The notes under the pieces are model-generated. The model saw only the letters and a list, made by a program, of their open reading frames with translations, ran no database searches and was not told the origin of the DNA. Of a stretch of 64,000 nt of DNA, positions 54,002 to 62,597 are shown one piece after another. The translations under genes were made by a program, and so were the position numbers. The stretch lies in the NCBI GenBank assembly GCA_031555315.1, contig JAVBUO010000010.1:1-64000 (forward strand), in the 5' to 3' direction. Position 1 is the stretch's first letter, and each line of letters opens with the position of its first letter. The stretch is from JAVBJV01 sp031555315. Lineage in GTDB: Bacteria > Pseudomonadota > Alphaproteobacteria > Acetobacterales > Acetobacteraceae.

Positions 54002-55384
54002 ATGCACCATCGTCCCTCTTTCCTGCGCAGCCCCGATGGCCTTCGCGAAGGCGGCGTTGCGCCCGACCGTTATGCCGGCATCGTCCGCGATTATACCCCC
54101 GAAGATGTCGCCAAGCTGAGCGGCAGCTTCCGCATCCAGCACACGCTGGCCGAAATGGGCGCGCGCCGCCTGTGGCAGCTGCTGAAGAACGAACCCTTCG
54201 TGAACACGCTGGGGGCGCTGACCGGCCTGCAGGCCGTGCAGCAGGTCAAGGCGGGGCTGAAGGCGATCTATCTGTCCGGTTGGCAGGTGGCGGCGGACGC
54301 CAACCTGTCGGGCGAAATGTATCCCGACCAGTCGCTGTATCCGGTGAATTCGGTGCCGATGGTGGTCAAGCGCATCAACGCCGCGCTGCGCCGGTGCGAC
54401 CAGATCGCCCAGCAGGAAGGCAAGGGTGACCCGACCTATTGGATGGCGCCGATCATCGCCGACGCCGAGGCCGGTTTCGGTGGCGCGCTGAACGTCTACG
54501 AACTGATGCGTTCGATGATCGACGCGGGCGCGGCGGCGGTGCACTTCGAAGACCAGCTGTCGTCGGAAAAGAAGTGCGGCCATCTGGGCGGCAAGGTTCT
54601 GGTGCCGATCAGCCAGCACATCCGCACGCTGAACGCGGCGCGTCTGGCGGCCGACGTGGAAGGCACCTCGACCGTGCTGCTGTGCCGCACCGACGCCGAG
54701 AGCGCGCAGCTGCTGACCAGCGACGTCGACGAACGCGACCATCCGTTCCTGAGCGGTGAACGTACCCCCGAGGGTTTCTTCCGCATCAAGGAAGGCATGG
54801 GCAAGGCCTATGCGATCGCGCGCAGCCTGGCCTATGCGCCGTATGCCGACCTGCTGTGGTGGGAAACCAGCGACCCGGACCTGAACGACGCGCGCGAATT
54901 CGCCGAGGCGATCCACAAGCAGTTCCCGGGCAAGATGCTGGCCTATAACTGTTCGCCGTCGTTCAACTGGCAGCGCAAGATGGGCGTCGAGCAGGCCGCC
55001 AAATTCCAGCGCGAAATCGCGGCGATGGGCTACAAGTTCCAGTTCGTCACGCTGGCCGGTTTCCACAGCCTGAACCTGTCGATGTTCAATCTGGCGCGCG
55101 GCTACAAGGATCGCGGCATGGGCGCTTACAGCGAACTGCAGCAGGCCGAATTCGCCGCCGAAGCCGAGGGCTTCACCGCGGTGCGCCACCAGCGCGAAGT
55201 GGGCGTGGGCTATTTCGACGCGGTGGCCACGGCGGCCTCGGGCGGCCAGGCCTCGACCACGGCGATGGCGCACAGCACCGAAGCCGCGCAGTTCCACGAC
55301 GGCAAGGGCGGCGGCGATGCGGACCACGACGACGGTCTGGTCCACCCGCACGACTGGGCGAAGGACCTGCAGCCGGCCAAGTGA
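54002..55384 (+). CDS. aceA: Isocitrate lyase
   Basis: AceA splits isocitrate to glyoxylate and succinate, the first glyoxylate-shunt step needed for growth on acetate or fatty acids. The catalytic loop is SSEKKCGHLGGKVLVP with the active-site Cys. GWQVAADAN-like SGWQVAADANLSGEMYPDQSLYP, PIIADAEAGFGGALNVYELM and KMLAYNCSPSFNWQ are further signatures. The 460 residues are slightly longer than the E. coli enzyme, and the Gly/Asp/His-rich end is variable. Malate synthase is not in the window. Confidence 0.97.
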   Translation: MHHRPSFLRSPDGLREGGVAPDRYAGIVRDYTPEDVAKLSGSFRIQHTLAEMGARRLWQLLKNEPFVNTLGALTGLQAVQQVKAGLKAIYLSGWQVAADANLSGEMYPDQSLYPVNSVPMVVKRINAALRRCDQIAQQEGKGDPTYWMAPIIADAEAGFGGALNVYELMRSMIDAGAAAVHFEDQLSSEKKCGHLGGKVLVPISQHIRTLNAARLAADVEGTSTVLLCRTDAESAQLLTSDVDERDHPFLSGERTPEGFFRIKEGMGKAYAIARSLAYAPYADLLWWETSDPDLNDAREFAEAIHKQFPGKMLAYNCSPSFNWQRKMGVEQAAKFQREIAAMGYKFQFVTLAGFHSLNLSMFNLARGYKDRGMGAYSELQQAEFAAEAEGFTAVRHQREVGVGYFDAVATAASGGQASTTAMAHSTEAAQFHDGKGGGDADHDDGLVHPHDWAKDLQPAK

Positions 55385-55414
55385 GGCGTGGTTTCCAGTG
55401 GTAGCAAAGCAAAG

Positions 55415-55435
55415 CCGGGGGTTTTCCCCGGTTTT
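55415..55435 (+). terminator. Intrinsic terminator of aceA
   Basis: CCGGGG (55415-55420) pairs with CCCCGG (55426-55431) around GTTTT and is followed by TTTTGTGTTTTT. It isolates aceA from the convergent fic gene. Confidence 0.85.
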
Positions 55436-55493
55436 GTGTTTTTGAGAAAGTGAGAGAAGAGCGGATTGAAGGTGTCAGAAAAGACTTCGAAAA

Positions 55494-56591
55494 TCAGCGT
55501 GATTTTGTGGACGTACGCAAAAAAAGGCTAATCAGTGGTTTGTTGATATAATAATTGTGTTTCCCATGAGTGTGTTTTTCAACAAAGCCACTCTGTGCCA
55601 GGGTTTCAAGATAATTTGCTGCGGTTTGCCGTGATTTACCGGTTTCTTTTTGCAGGAACTCGATACGAGTATAAGGGTGTCGAAACAGATTGTTGAGCAG
55701 ATCCTGCGTATAGATTCTCGGTAACTCTTTCCGGATACGGTGCTTATAATCGGCCATTAGATATCTGATCCCTTCGATCAGCTCCAAGGTTTGCCGCGAT
55801 GTTTCTTCAACCGCACGCAGCATATAGAGGATCCATTCTTCCCAGACTCCCTCATCACGCACAGCTTGCAGCAATCGATAGTAATCGGCTTTATGCGCTG
55901 TGATGTATCGGCTCAGATAGAGAATCGGGATTTCCAGCAAACCGGTGCGAGTCAGATAAAGGACATTGACGATACGTCCGATACGTCCATTTCCGTCAGG
56001 GAACGGATGAATGCTCTCAAACTGGTGATGGATAAGCGCCATTTTCACAAGTGGATGAAGAGAACTTACCGTTTCATCGTTGATGAAGCGCTCGAGTGTG
56101 GTCATGTATGCGATAATCTCGTCTTTGCTCTGTGGCGGCACGTAGACGATTTCTCCGCTTGCTTCGTTTCTGAGCGCCGTTCCTGACGTTTCCCGAAATC
56201 CGCCTTGCGTTCTTTTCAGGGACTGAAACATCTCGATAATGATATTGTTGGTCAGTAGCTGTCCCGATTGACGCATACGTTCCCAACCGTGCCTCAGCGC
56301 CTTGCCATAAAGGGCAACTTCCTTGGAGGCAGGCGATATCGGGCCGTCGGAAAAGATGTCGGCTTTGAACATCTCATCCTGCGTCGTGATGATGTTCTCG
56401 ATTTCCGAACTGGCGAGCGCTTCCTGAAGCGCCAGTGTATCGATCAGAATTCCCTGGTTCGGAATAACGGGCGCCCGCCCCTTGACCTCGGCCAGTTGTT
56501 GAACGGCGCTCATTGTGGCGCGTAGCACAGCTTCACTTTCGAGCTTACCCGGCGGTGGTAGTGGGGGAAGATGATAGGTCGGTTTAAGCAT
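55494..56591 (-). CDS. Fic-family AMPylase with N-terminal inhibitory helix
   Basis: Fic enzymes usually transfer AMP to a hydroxyl of a target protein. The Fic motif is H196-PFPDGNGR with full catalytic residues (HPFPDGNGRIGR). The inhibitory motif [ST]xxxE[GN] is at residues 62-67 (SSEIEN), upstream of the Fic core, making it a class II, self-inhibited Fic. The C-terminal ~70 residues resemble a winged helix (YTRIEFLQKETGKSRQTAANYLETLAQSGFVEKH). ATG 56591 or the preceding GTG 56594 can start. The gene is clearly A+T-richer than its neighbours and lacks an antitoxin partner, suggesting acquisition. The target is unknown. Confidence 0.9.
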   Translation of the reverse strand: MLKPTYHLPPLPPPGKLESEAVLRATMSAVQQLAEVKGRAPVIPNQGILIDTLALQEALASSEIENIITTQDEMFKADIFSDGPISPASKEVALYGKALRHGWERMRQSGQLLTNNIIIEMFQSLKRTQGGFRETSGTALRNEASGEIVYVPPQSKDEIIAYMTTLERFINDETVSSLHPLVKMALIHHQFESIHPFPDGNGRIGRIVNVLYLTRTGLLEIPILYLSRYITAHKADYYRLLQAVRDEGVWEEWILYMLRAVEETSRQTLELIEGIRYLMADYKHRIRKELPRIYTQDLLNNLFRHPYTRIEFLQKETGKSRQTAANYLETLAQSGFVEKHTHGKHNYYINKPLISLFLRTSTKSR

Positions 56592-56783
56592 CACCCACGC
56601 TCATGTTAAAGAAATCGGATTTTTTTAACACGACATGTGGCTCATGCACAAATTGTCGACATAGCTGAACATGTTGGTATTTTTATACCGTTCGTTGGGC
56701 GTTACTGTAGTGCCCTCTAGACAGCCGCCCCGCGCCCCGTCACAAGCGCCGCTTCGTACAAGTTTTCCAAGGATTACCGCCCT

Positions 56784-57704
56784 ATGCGTCGTCGTCGCGG
56801 CACCCCTATCGATGGCTGGCTGATCGTCGACAAGCCCAGCGGGATCGGCTCGACCGATGTGGTCAACCGGGTGCGACGCGCCTTCGATGCGCAGAAGGCC
56901 GGACATGGCGGCACGCTCGACCCGCTGGCCACCGGGGTGCTGCCGGTCGCGTTCGGGGCGGCGACCAAGACCGTGCCTTATGTGATGGACGGCACGAAAC
57001 TGTATCATTTTACCTTGCGCTTCGGCGAGGCACGCGACACCGACGACGCCGACGGCAAGACCATCGCCACCTCCGCCGCCCGCCCCGATAATGCAACGAT
57101 TGAGGCGGCGCTGCCTGCTTTTCGCGGCGACATCATGCAGGTCCCGCCGGTCTACTCCGCCATCAAGGTGGCCGGCCAGCGTTCCTACGATCTGGCGCGC
57201 GAGGGCGAGGCACCGGTGCTGGCGCCGCGTCCGGCCCGGGTCGACCGGTTCGAGCTGATCGCGCGGCCGGATGCCGATACCGCGGTGTTCGAGGTGCAGT
57301 CCGGCAAGGGCGTCTACATGCGCAGCCTGGCGCGCGATCTGGCGGCGGCCTGCGGCTCGGTGGGGCATATTACCGCGCTGCGTCGCCTGCGCGTCGGGCC
57401 TTTTACCGTCGAGAACGCGATTCCGCTGGACAGGCTGGTCCGGACGGACCATATGGAGCCCGCTTCCCCGGACCTTCTGCTTCCGGTCGCGACCGCGCTG
57501 GCCGACATCCCGGCGCTGGCCCTGACCGAGGCCGAGGCCACCCGGCTCTACCATGGCAACCAGCTTTCGCTGGTCGACATGATGGGCCGGATTCCGGACG
57601 CCGCCGACCCCGCAGGGGGTATCGTGCGCGCCATGGCGGGGAGCCGCGTACTGGGGCTGTGCAGGCTGGAAGACGGCCTGATGAAACCCGAACGCCTTCT
57701 GTGA
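56784..57704 (+). CDS. truB: tRNA pseudouridine-55 synthase
   Basis: TruB makes pseudouridine 55 in the T loop of tRNAs. The catalytic Asp lies in KAGHGGTLDPLATGVLPVAFG. The start GWLIVDKPSGIGSTDVVNRVR, YHFTLRFGEARDTDDADG and VPPVYSAIKVAGQRSYDLAREG are further hallmarks, as is VQSGKGVYMRSLARDLAAACGSVGHI. The 306 residues end with a small PUA-like domain. It is followed by rpsO and pnp, a common order. Starts at the ATG at 56784. Confidence 0.96.
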   Translation: MRRRRGTPIDGWLIVDKPSGIGSTDVVNRVRRAFDAQKAGHGGTLDPLATGVLPVAFGAATKTVPYVMDGTKLYHFTLRFGEARDTDDADGKTIATSAARPDNATIEAALPAFRGDIMQVPPVYSAIKVAGQRSYDLAREGEAPVLAPRPARVDRFELIARPDADTAVFEVQSGKGVYMRSLARDLAAACGSVGHITALRRLRVGPFTVENAIPLDRLVRTDHMEPASPDLLLPVATALADIPALALTEAEATRLYHGNQLSLVDMMGRIPDAADPAGGIVRAMAGSRVLGLCRLEDGLMKPERLL

Positions 57705-57774
57705 AGGCCGGAAACCGGACGCGACGTTCACAACTGCCGCAGGCCCGAAGGTCCGGCTTTCATGGAGAGAACCG

Positions 57775-58044
57775 ATGTCGATCACTGCGGAACGCCGCGC
57801 GGCGCTGATCGCCGAATACGCAACCAAGCCGGGCGACACGGGCAGCCCTGAAGTTCAGGTCGCCCTGATGTCGGAACGGATTTCCAACCTGACCGGGCAT
57901 CTGAAGGAACACGCGAAGGACTTCCACAGCCGTCGCGGTCTGCTGATGCTGGTCGGCCAGCGCCGCCGTCTGCTGGATTACCTGAAGGCGAAGAATTTCG
58001 GCCGTTATGACGCGCTGATCAAACGCCTCAATCTGCGGCGCTGA
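57775..58044 (+). CDS. rpsO: 30S ribosomal protein S15
   Basis: S15 binds the central domain of 16S rRNA. The 89 residues are full length: MSITAERRAALIAEYATKPGDTGSPEVQVALMSERISNLTGHLKEHAKDFHSRRGLLMLVGQRRRLLDYL is canonical when read in parts, ending FGRYDALIKRLNLRR. It lies 70 bp after truB with a GGAGAG box and is followed by a hairpin at 58066. Confidence 0.98.
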   Translation: MSITAERRAALIAEYATKPGDTGSPEVQVALMSERISNLTGHLKEHAKDFHSRRGLLMLVGQRRRLLDYLKAKNFGRYDALIKRLNLRR

Positions 58045-58065
58045 TGAGACGGGCATAGACATGCG

Positions 58066-58097
58066 GGGACGCAGGGACCATATGGTGCCTGCGTCCC
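58066..58097 (+). terminator. Terminator-like hairpin after rpsO
   Basis: GGGACGCAGG (58066-58075) pairs perfectly with CCTGCGTCCC (58088-58097); within the loop ACCAT and ATGGT pair as well, giving a long nearly continuous hairpin. Only a short T-rich stretch (TGCTTTAT) follows, so read-through into pnp is likely. Confidence 0.65.
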
Positions 58098-58144
58098 TGG
58101 TGCTTTATACGCCCGGAACCACCAACCGGCGGGGTGACCCGCCA

Positions 58145-58299
58145 TCCCGCGCCCGGCGCGGGACGACAGGATACGGCCTGACGCTTTCTTGCCTGTGTTC
58201 GCGCACCTTCGGGGGCCGGCCGGCGGGGACAGTGCGGCGTTTCAGGTCAGGCGGGGCATGCTCCGCCTGACCCGAGGCGCCGATTTCCGCAACGCGGAA
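58145..58299 (+). promoter_or_regulatory. Structured pnp leader (three further hairpins)
   Basis: In the 315-bp rpsO-pnp gap, after the hairpin at 58066, come three more. TCCCGCGC-CCG-GCGCGGGA lies at 58145-58163, GGTCAGGCGG with CCGCCTGACC at 58245-58254/58263-58272, and TTCCGC-AAC-GCGGAA at 58285-58299. In E. coli the pnp leader forms a hairpin cut by RNase III, and PNPase then represses its own message; the stems here may serve a similar purpose. No open frame in the gap looks like a gene. Confidence 0.5.
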
Positions 58300-58359
58300 G
58301 CGCCAGACACGTTCTTTCGTCCAACACCGGCGCGGGTCTGATGAAAGACGAACGAAACG

Positions 58360-60531
58360 ATGTTTGAAAATTTCTTCCGCAAGGAAATCCAGTGGGGCGG
58401 TCGCACGCTGTCGCTCGAAACCGGCAAGGTCGCCCGTCAGGCCGACGGCGCGGTGATGGTGCGCTATGGCGACACCATCGTGCTGTGTACCGCCGTCGGC
58501 GCCAAGACCACCAAGCCGGGGCAGGATTTCTTCCCCCTGACCGTGAATTACCAGGAAAAGACGTTTGCCGCCGGCAAGATCCCGGGCGGCTTCTTCAAGC
58601 GTGAAGGGCGGCCGTCGGAAAAGGAAACGCTGGTTTCGCGCCTGATCGACCGTCCGATCCGCCCGCTGTTCCCCGACGGGTTCCGCAACGAGGTGCAGGT
58701 GATCGCCACCGTGCTGAGCCACGACATGGAGAACGATCCCGATATCGTCGCGATGATCGGCTGTTCGGCGGCGCTAACGCTGTCGGGCATTCCGTTCTTC
58801 GGCCCGGTGGGCGCGGCGCGCGTTGGCCGCGTCGACGGCCAGCTGGTGCTGAACCCGACGCTGGAACAGCAGAAGACCTCGACGCTGGATCTGGCGGTCG
58901 CCGGCACGGCGGAAGGCGTGCTGATGGTCGAATCGGAAGCCGAGGAACTGTCCGAAGAGGACATGCTGAACGCCGTGGTGTTTGCGCACCAGTCGTTCCA
59001 GCCGGTGATCCAGGCGATCATCGAACTGGCCGAGCATGCGGCGAAGGAACCCTGGGCGCTGCCGGAACCTTCGGCCGAGGAGGCGGCGCTGAAGGCGCGT
59101 GTCGATGCGCTGGCGCGCGCATCGCTGGCCGAAGCCTACAAGGAAAAGGTCAAGCAGGCGCGCTACGAGAAGATCGACGCGGCGAAGAAGACAGCGGCCG
59201 AGGCGCTGGCCGCCGAAGGGCTGGAGGCCGACAAGGCGAAGGGCCTGTTCAAGGATCTGGAAGCCGACATCGTGCGTAACGCGATTCTGGATACCGGCAT
59301 GCGCATCGACGGCCGCGACACCAAGACCGTGCGTCCGATCCTCGGCGAAGTGGGCGTGCTGCCGCGCGCACATGGCTCGGCGCTGTTCACGCGCGGTGAA
59401 ACGCAGGCGTTCTGTGTCGCCACGCTGGGCACCGGCCAGGACGAACAGATCATCGACGCGCTGGAAGGCGAATACCGCGAGCACTTCATGCTGCATTACA
59501 ACTTCCCCCCGTATTCGGTGGGTGAAGCCGGCCGCATGGGCTCGCCGGGCCGGCGCGAGATCGGCCACGGCAAGCTGGCCTGGCGCGCGGTGCATCCGGT
59601 TCTGCCCGAGAAGGAAAAGTTCCCGTACACGCTGCGCGTGGTGTCCGAGATCACCGAAAGCAACGGTTCATCCTCGATGGCGACCGTGTGCGGCACGTCG
59701 CTGGCGCTGATGGATGCGGGCGTGCCGTTAAAGCGCCCGGTGGCGGGGATCGCCATGGGGCTGATCAAGGAAGACAAGGGCTTCGCCGTGCTGTCCGACA
59801 TCCTGGGCGACGAGGATCACCTGGGCGACATGGACTTCAAGGTGGCGGGCACCGAAGCGGGCATCACCAGCCTGCAGATGGACATCAAGATCACCTCGAT
59901 CACGCCCGAGATCATGAAGATCGCGCTGGCCCAGGCGAAGGATGGGCGCATGCACATCCTGGGCGAGATGGCCAAGGCGATCACCGGCGCGCGCACCGAT
60001 GTGGCGGCCACCGCGCCGCGCATCACGGTGATCAACGTGCCGAAGGAGAAGATCCGCGAAGTGATCGGCACCGGCGGCAAGGTGATCCGCGAGATCGTCG
60101 AGCAGACCGGTTGCAAGGTCGACATCGAGGACGACGGCACGATCAAGATCGCCTCGAACGACAGTGAAAAGGCGCAGAAGGCGATCGACTGGATCCGCGG
60201 CATCGTGGCGGAGCCGGAGGTTGGCGTGATCTACACCGGCAAGGTGGTGAAGACGGCCGATTTCGGCGCGTTCGTAAACTTCCTCGGTTCGCGCGATGGG
60301 CTGGTGCACATCAGCGAACTGGCACCGGGTCGCGTCAACAAGACGACCGATGTCGTGAACCAGGGCGACACCGTGAAGGTGAAGATGCTGGGCTTCGACG
60401 ATCGCGGCAAGGTGAAGCTGTCGATGCGCGTGGTCGATCAGACCACGGGCGAAGACATCTCCGACAAGGTTGGACCCAAGGGCGGCAAGCGCGGCAACGA
60501 CGATGCGCCCGCGCCGAACACGGGTTCGTAA
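58360..60531 (+). CDS. pnp: Polyribonucleotide nucleotidyltransferase (PNPase)
   Basis: PNPase degrades RNA 3' to 5' by phosphorolysis and works with RNase E. The 723 residues hold two RNase PH-like domains (first VARQADGAVMVRYGDTIVLCTAV; second, active, PRAHGSALFTRGETQAF with MGSPGRREIGHGKLAWRAV and DAGVPLKRPVAGIAMGL). A helical linker lies between, followed by a KH domain (VIGTGGKVIREIVEQTGCKVDIEDDG) and an S1 domain (GVIYTGKVVKTADFGAFVNFLGSRDGLVHISEL). It begins at the ATG at 58360 in a structured leader. Confidence 0.98.
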   Translation: MFENFFRKEIQWGGRTLSLETGKVARQADGAVMVRYGDTIVLCTAVGAKTTKPGQDFFPLTVNYQEKTFAAGKIPGGFFKREGRPSEKETLVSRLIDRPIRPLFPDGFRNEVQVIATVLSHDMENDPDIVAMIGCSAALTLSGIPFFGPVGAARVGRVDGQLVLNPTLEQQKTSTLDLAVAGTAEGVLMVESEAEELSEEDMLNAVVFAHQSFQPVIQAIIELAEHAAKEPWALPEPSAEEAALKARVDALARASLAEAYKEKVKQARYEKIDAAKKTAAEALAAEGLEADKAKGLFKDLEADIVRNAILDTGMRIDGRDTKTVRPILGEVGVLPRAHGSALFTRGETQAFCVATLGTGQDEQIIDALEGEYREHFMLHYNFPPYSVGEAGRMGSPGRREIGHGKLAWRAVHPVLPEKEKFPYTLRVVSEITESNGSSSMATVCGTSLALMDAGVPLKRPVAGIAMGLIKEDKGFAVLSDILGDEDHLGDMDFKVAGTEAGITSLQMDIKITSITPEIMKIALAQAKDGRMHILGEMAKAITGARTDVAATAPRITVINVPKEKIREVIGTGGKVIREIVEQTGCKVDIEDDGTIKIASNDSEKAQKAIDWIRGIVAEPEVGVIYTGKVVKTADFGAFVNFLGSRDGLVHISELAPGRVNKTTDVVNQGDTVKVKMLGFDDRGKVKLSMRVVDQTTGEDISDKVGPKGGKRGNDDAPAPNTGS

Positions 60532-60598
60532 CGGCACAGGAGCAGGGTGCGGCGCTGACGCGCCGCGCCGCCTCCCACGATAAAGGAGACATGTGCCG

Positions 60599-61999
60599 AT
60601 GAAGACGATCAATCCGGTCCGCATGGGTGGTGTGGAAGTCCTGCCTGTTGTCGAAGGCGGCAAGGGCGTTTCGGTTTCCACGGGCGTTTCGGCCGGACAT
60701 TGGGCGGCGGCAGGCGGGGTCGGCACGTTCAGCGCCGTGAACGCCGATTCGTTCGACGAGCAGGGGCATACGATTCCACAGATCTATCGCGGCACGACGC
60801 GCCGCGAGCGTCATGCCGAACTGATCGGATATTCGATCAAGGGCGGCATCACGCAGGCGAAACGCGCCTGGGATCTGGCGGGCGGCAAGGGGCGCATCCA
60901 CGCCAACATCCTCTGGGAGATGGGCGGCGCGGAAGCGGTGATCCGCGGTATTCTGGACGAGACCAAAGGGCTGGTGCACGGCATCACGTGCGGCGCCGGC
61001 ATGCCGTACCGGTTGTCGGAGATCGCGGCGGATTACGGGGTCTATTACTATCCGATCGTCTCGTCGGGCCGGGCGTTCAGTGCGCTGTGGAAGCGCAGCT
61101 ACAACAAGGCGCCGCAACTGCTGGGCGGCGTGGTCTATGAAGACCCGTGGCTGGCGGGCGGGCATAACGGCCTGTCGAACAGCGAAGATCCGGCCAGCCC
61201 CGAAGATCCGTACCCGCGCGTCGCCGCGCTACGCAAGGTGATGAACGGTTTCGGCCTGAACGACATCCCCATCATCATGGCGGGCGGGGTCTGGTGGCTC
61301 GAGGAATGGGAACACTGGCTCGACAACCCCGAGATCGGTCCGGTGGCTTTCCAGTTCGGCACGCGTCCGCTGCTGACCCAGGAAAGCCCGATCGGCGATG
61401 CGTGGAAGAAACGCCTGCTGACGCTGAAAGAAGGCGACGTGTTCCTGAATCATTTCAGCCCGACGGGGTTCTATTCGTCGGCGGTGAACAATGCATTCCT
61501 GCAGGAACTGCGCGATCGCAACGACCGTCAGGTGGCGTTCACCACCGAGGAAGTGGGCGAGCACACGGCCGTCTATGGTGTCGGCCCGCGCAAGCGCCCC
61601 GTGTATCTGACGCCCATCGAACTGGAACGGGCGCAAGCCTGGGAAGCAGCCGGTTTCACCGACGCGATGCGCACGCCCGACAACACACTGATCTTTGTGA
61701 CGCCCGAGAAGGCGAACGAGATTCTGGCAGATCAAACCAATTGTATGGGGTGCCTGTCGCAGTGCCGGTTCTCGAACTGGTCGACGCATTCGGACGATTT
61801 CTCCAGCGGGAAGAAAGCGGACCCACGGAGCTTCTGCATCCAGAAGACGCTGCAGGACATCGCGCATGAAGGTGCGGTGGAAAACAATCTGATGTTCAGC
61901 GGGCACAATGCCTATCGCTTCGGCCGCGATCCGTTTTATGCGAACGGTTTCATCCCGACGGTGCGCCAACTGGTCGACAGGATCATGACCGGGCGCTGA
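60599..61999 (+). CDS. Nitronate monooxygenase-like flavoprotein (NPD/PfaD-type)
   Basis: A 466-residue TIM-barrel, FMN-binding protein of the 2-nitropropane dioxygenase family. I choose the ATG at 60599, since GGAG at 60585-60588 is then 10 bases away; GTG 60593 would be too close and ATG 60591 is out of frame. The N-terminal GVSAGHWAAAGGVGTFSAVN, the GLVHGITCGAGMPYRL strand, IPIIMAGGVWWLEEWEHWL and GPVAFQFGTRPLLTQESP (phosphate-binding region) support FMN binding. The C-terminal part has clustered Cys (NCMGCLSQCRFSNW), unusual for a plain nitronate monooxygenase. It follows pnp by 67 bp with a small hairpin between. Confidence 0.78.
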   Translation: MKTINPVRMGGVEVLPVVEGGKGVSVSTGVSAGHWAAAGGVGTFSAVNADSFDEQGHTIPQIYRGTTRRERHAELIGYSIKGGITQAKRAWDLAGGKGRIHANILWEMGGAEAVIRGILDETKGLVHGITCGAGMPYRLSEIAADYGVYYYPIVSSGRAFSALWKRSYNKAPQLLGGVVYEDPWLAGGHNGLSNSEDPASPEDPYPRVAALRKVMNGFGLNDIPIIMAGGVWWLEEWEHWLDNPEIGPVAFQFGTRPLLTQESPIGDAWKKRLLTLKEGDVFLNHFSPTGFYSSAVNNAFLQELRDRNDRQVAFTTEEVGEHTAVYGVGPRKRPVYLTPIELERAQAWEAAGFTDAMRTPDNTLIFVTPEKANEILADQTNCMGCLSQCRFSNWSTHSDDFSSGKKADPRSFCIQKTLQDIAHEGAVENNLMFSGHNAYRFGRDPFYANGFIPTVRQLVDRIMTGR

Positions 62000-62011
62000 A
62001 CACCCGAGAGA

Positions 62012-62050
62012 TATCCCGGTGGTTCCGCAAAGAGCGGAACTGGCGGGATA
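62012..62050 (+). terminator. Two-step hairpin downstream of the flavoprotein gene
   Basis: TATCCCG pairs with CGGGATA (62012-62018/62044-62050), and inside it GTTCCGC pairs with GCGGAAC (62022-62028/62034-62040) around AAAGA, with 3-base bulges on each side. No T run follows, so termination strength is unclear. The palindrome TAATC-GCG-GATTA follows at 62061-62073. Confidence 0.55.
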
Positions 62051-62077
62051 CACGGGGGTGTAATCGCGGATTACCTT

Positions 62078-62142
62078 GCTCTGGTTCTTTGTCTGCTGCG
62101 CCTCGCCACGTGACCGGGTGATGCCGCCTGATCACGATCTGC
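62078..62142. repeat. Palindromic repeat family B, copy 2
   Basis: GCTCTGGTTCTTTGTCTGCTGCGCCTC and the following core CGGGTGATGCCGCCTGATCACGATCTGC match 52371-52437 closely. GTGAT and ATCAC pair around GCCGCCTG. The AGAGCATTTTCCG palindrome seen next to copy 1 is absent here, so this copy is the downstream module only. It lies between the flavoprotein gene and the convergent small secreted gene. Confidence 0.7.
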
Positions 62143-62184
62143 CCTTAAAATGTCGGAAGATCCGCGCAGGAATGCGCGCCGTTG

Positions 62185-62481
62185 CTATTCTGGCTGCATC
62201 TGGATGTTGGCGCGCAGGATCAATGCCCGGCGCAGCAGAGTGATCCCCGAGCGGGTGTGTCCGTCCTGACAGAGACCGCGGCCGTCTTTGGCCAGCCGGC
62301 CGGCCAGCGTTGCCGGATCCGGCTCGCGCTCGGCGATGCGGCGCGACAGTTCCAGACAATAGGCCGACGAGTCCGTGGTAACGCTGCTCGCTGTCGGGGG
62401 AGAAGCCGTTTCGCCTGCCGCAATGGAGATCAGCGTCAGGGAGAAGGCCATAACAACCCAAAAGGAATGAACGACGAGCAC
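62185..62481 (-). CDS. Small secreted protein of unknown function
   Basis: A 98-residue protein from GTG 62481, which has AAGGAGCAG upstream on the minus strand. A signal peptide (VVHSFWVVMAFSLTLISIAAG) is followed by a Ser/Thr-rich stretch and a helical part with two Cys (AYCLELSRRIAERE, KDGRGLCQDGHTRSGITLLRRALILR) that could form a disulfide. I do not recognise the family. A plus-strand open frame covers the same bases but has the composition of a shadow. It lies downstream of the palindrome at 62521 and in the same direction as the sensor kinase. Confidence 0.58.
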   Translation of the reverse strand: MLVVHSFWVVMAFSLTLISIAAGETASPPTASSVTTDSSAYCLELSRRIAEREPDPATLAGRLAKDGRGLCQDGHTRSGITLLRRALILRANIQMQPE

Positions 62482-62520
62482 AATATCTGCTCCTTGTATG
62501 CCCCCACCCTATATCACAAT

Positions 62521-62574
62521 GTATACTGACATAGTATGAAGTTCCTGTAGGAACTTCTGTAATGAACAGTATAC
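62521..62574. repeat. Nested palindromes between kinase and small secreted gene
   Basis: GAAGTTCCTGTAGGAACTTC (62538-62557) is a perfect 20-bp palindrome, nested in an outer pair GTATACTG (62521-62528) and CAGTATAC (62567-62574). The region is A+T-rich. It could be an operator in front of the small secreted gene or a terminator for the kinase transcript; the sequence does not decide. Confidence 0.6.
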
Positions 62575-62597
62575 GGAAGGTGCTCGGTATATGTTTT

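Noticed and set aside
62538..62557. Resemblance to FRT recombination arms (GAAGTTCC...GGAACTTC)
   Set aside because: FRT has 13-bp arms with an 8-bp asymmetric core; here the arms meet with only GT between them, and no recombinase is present. The similarity is chance.
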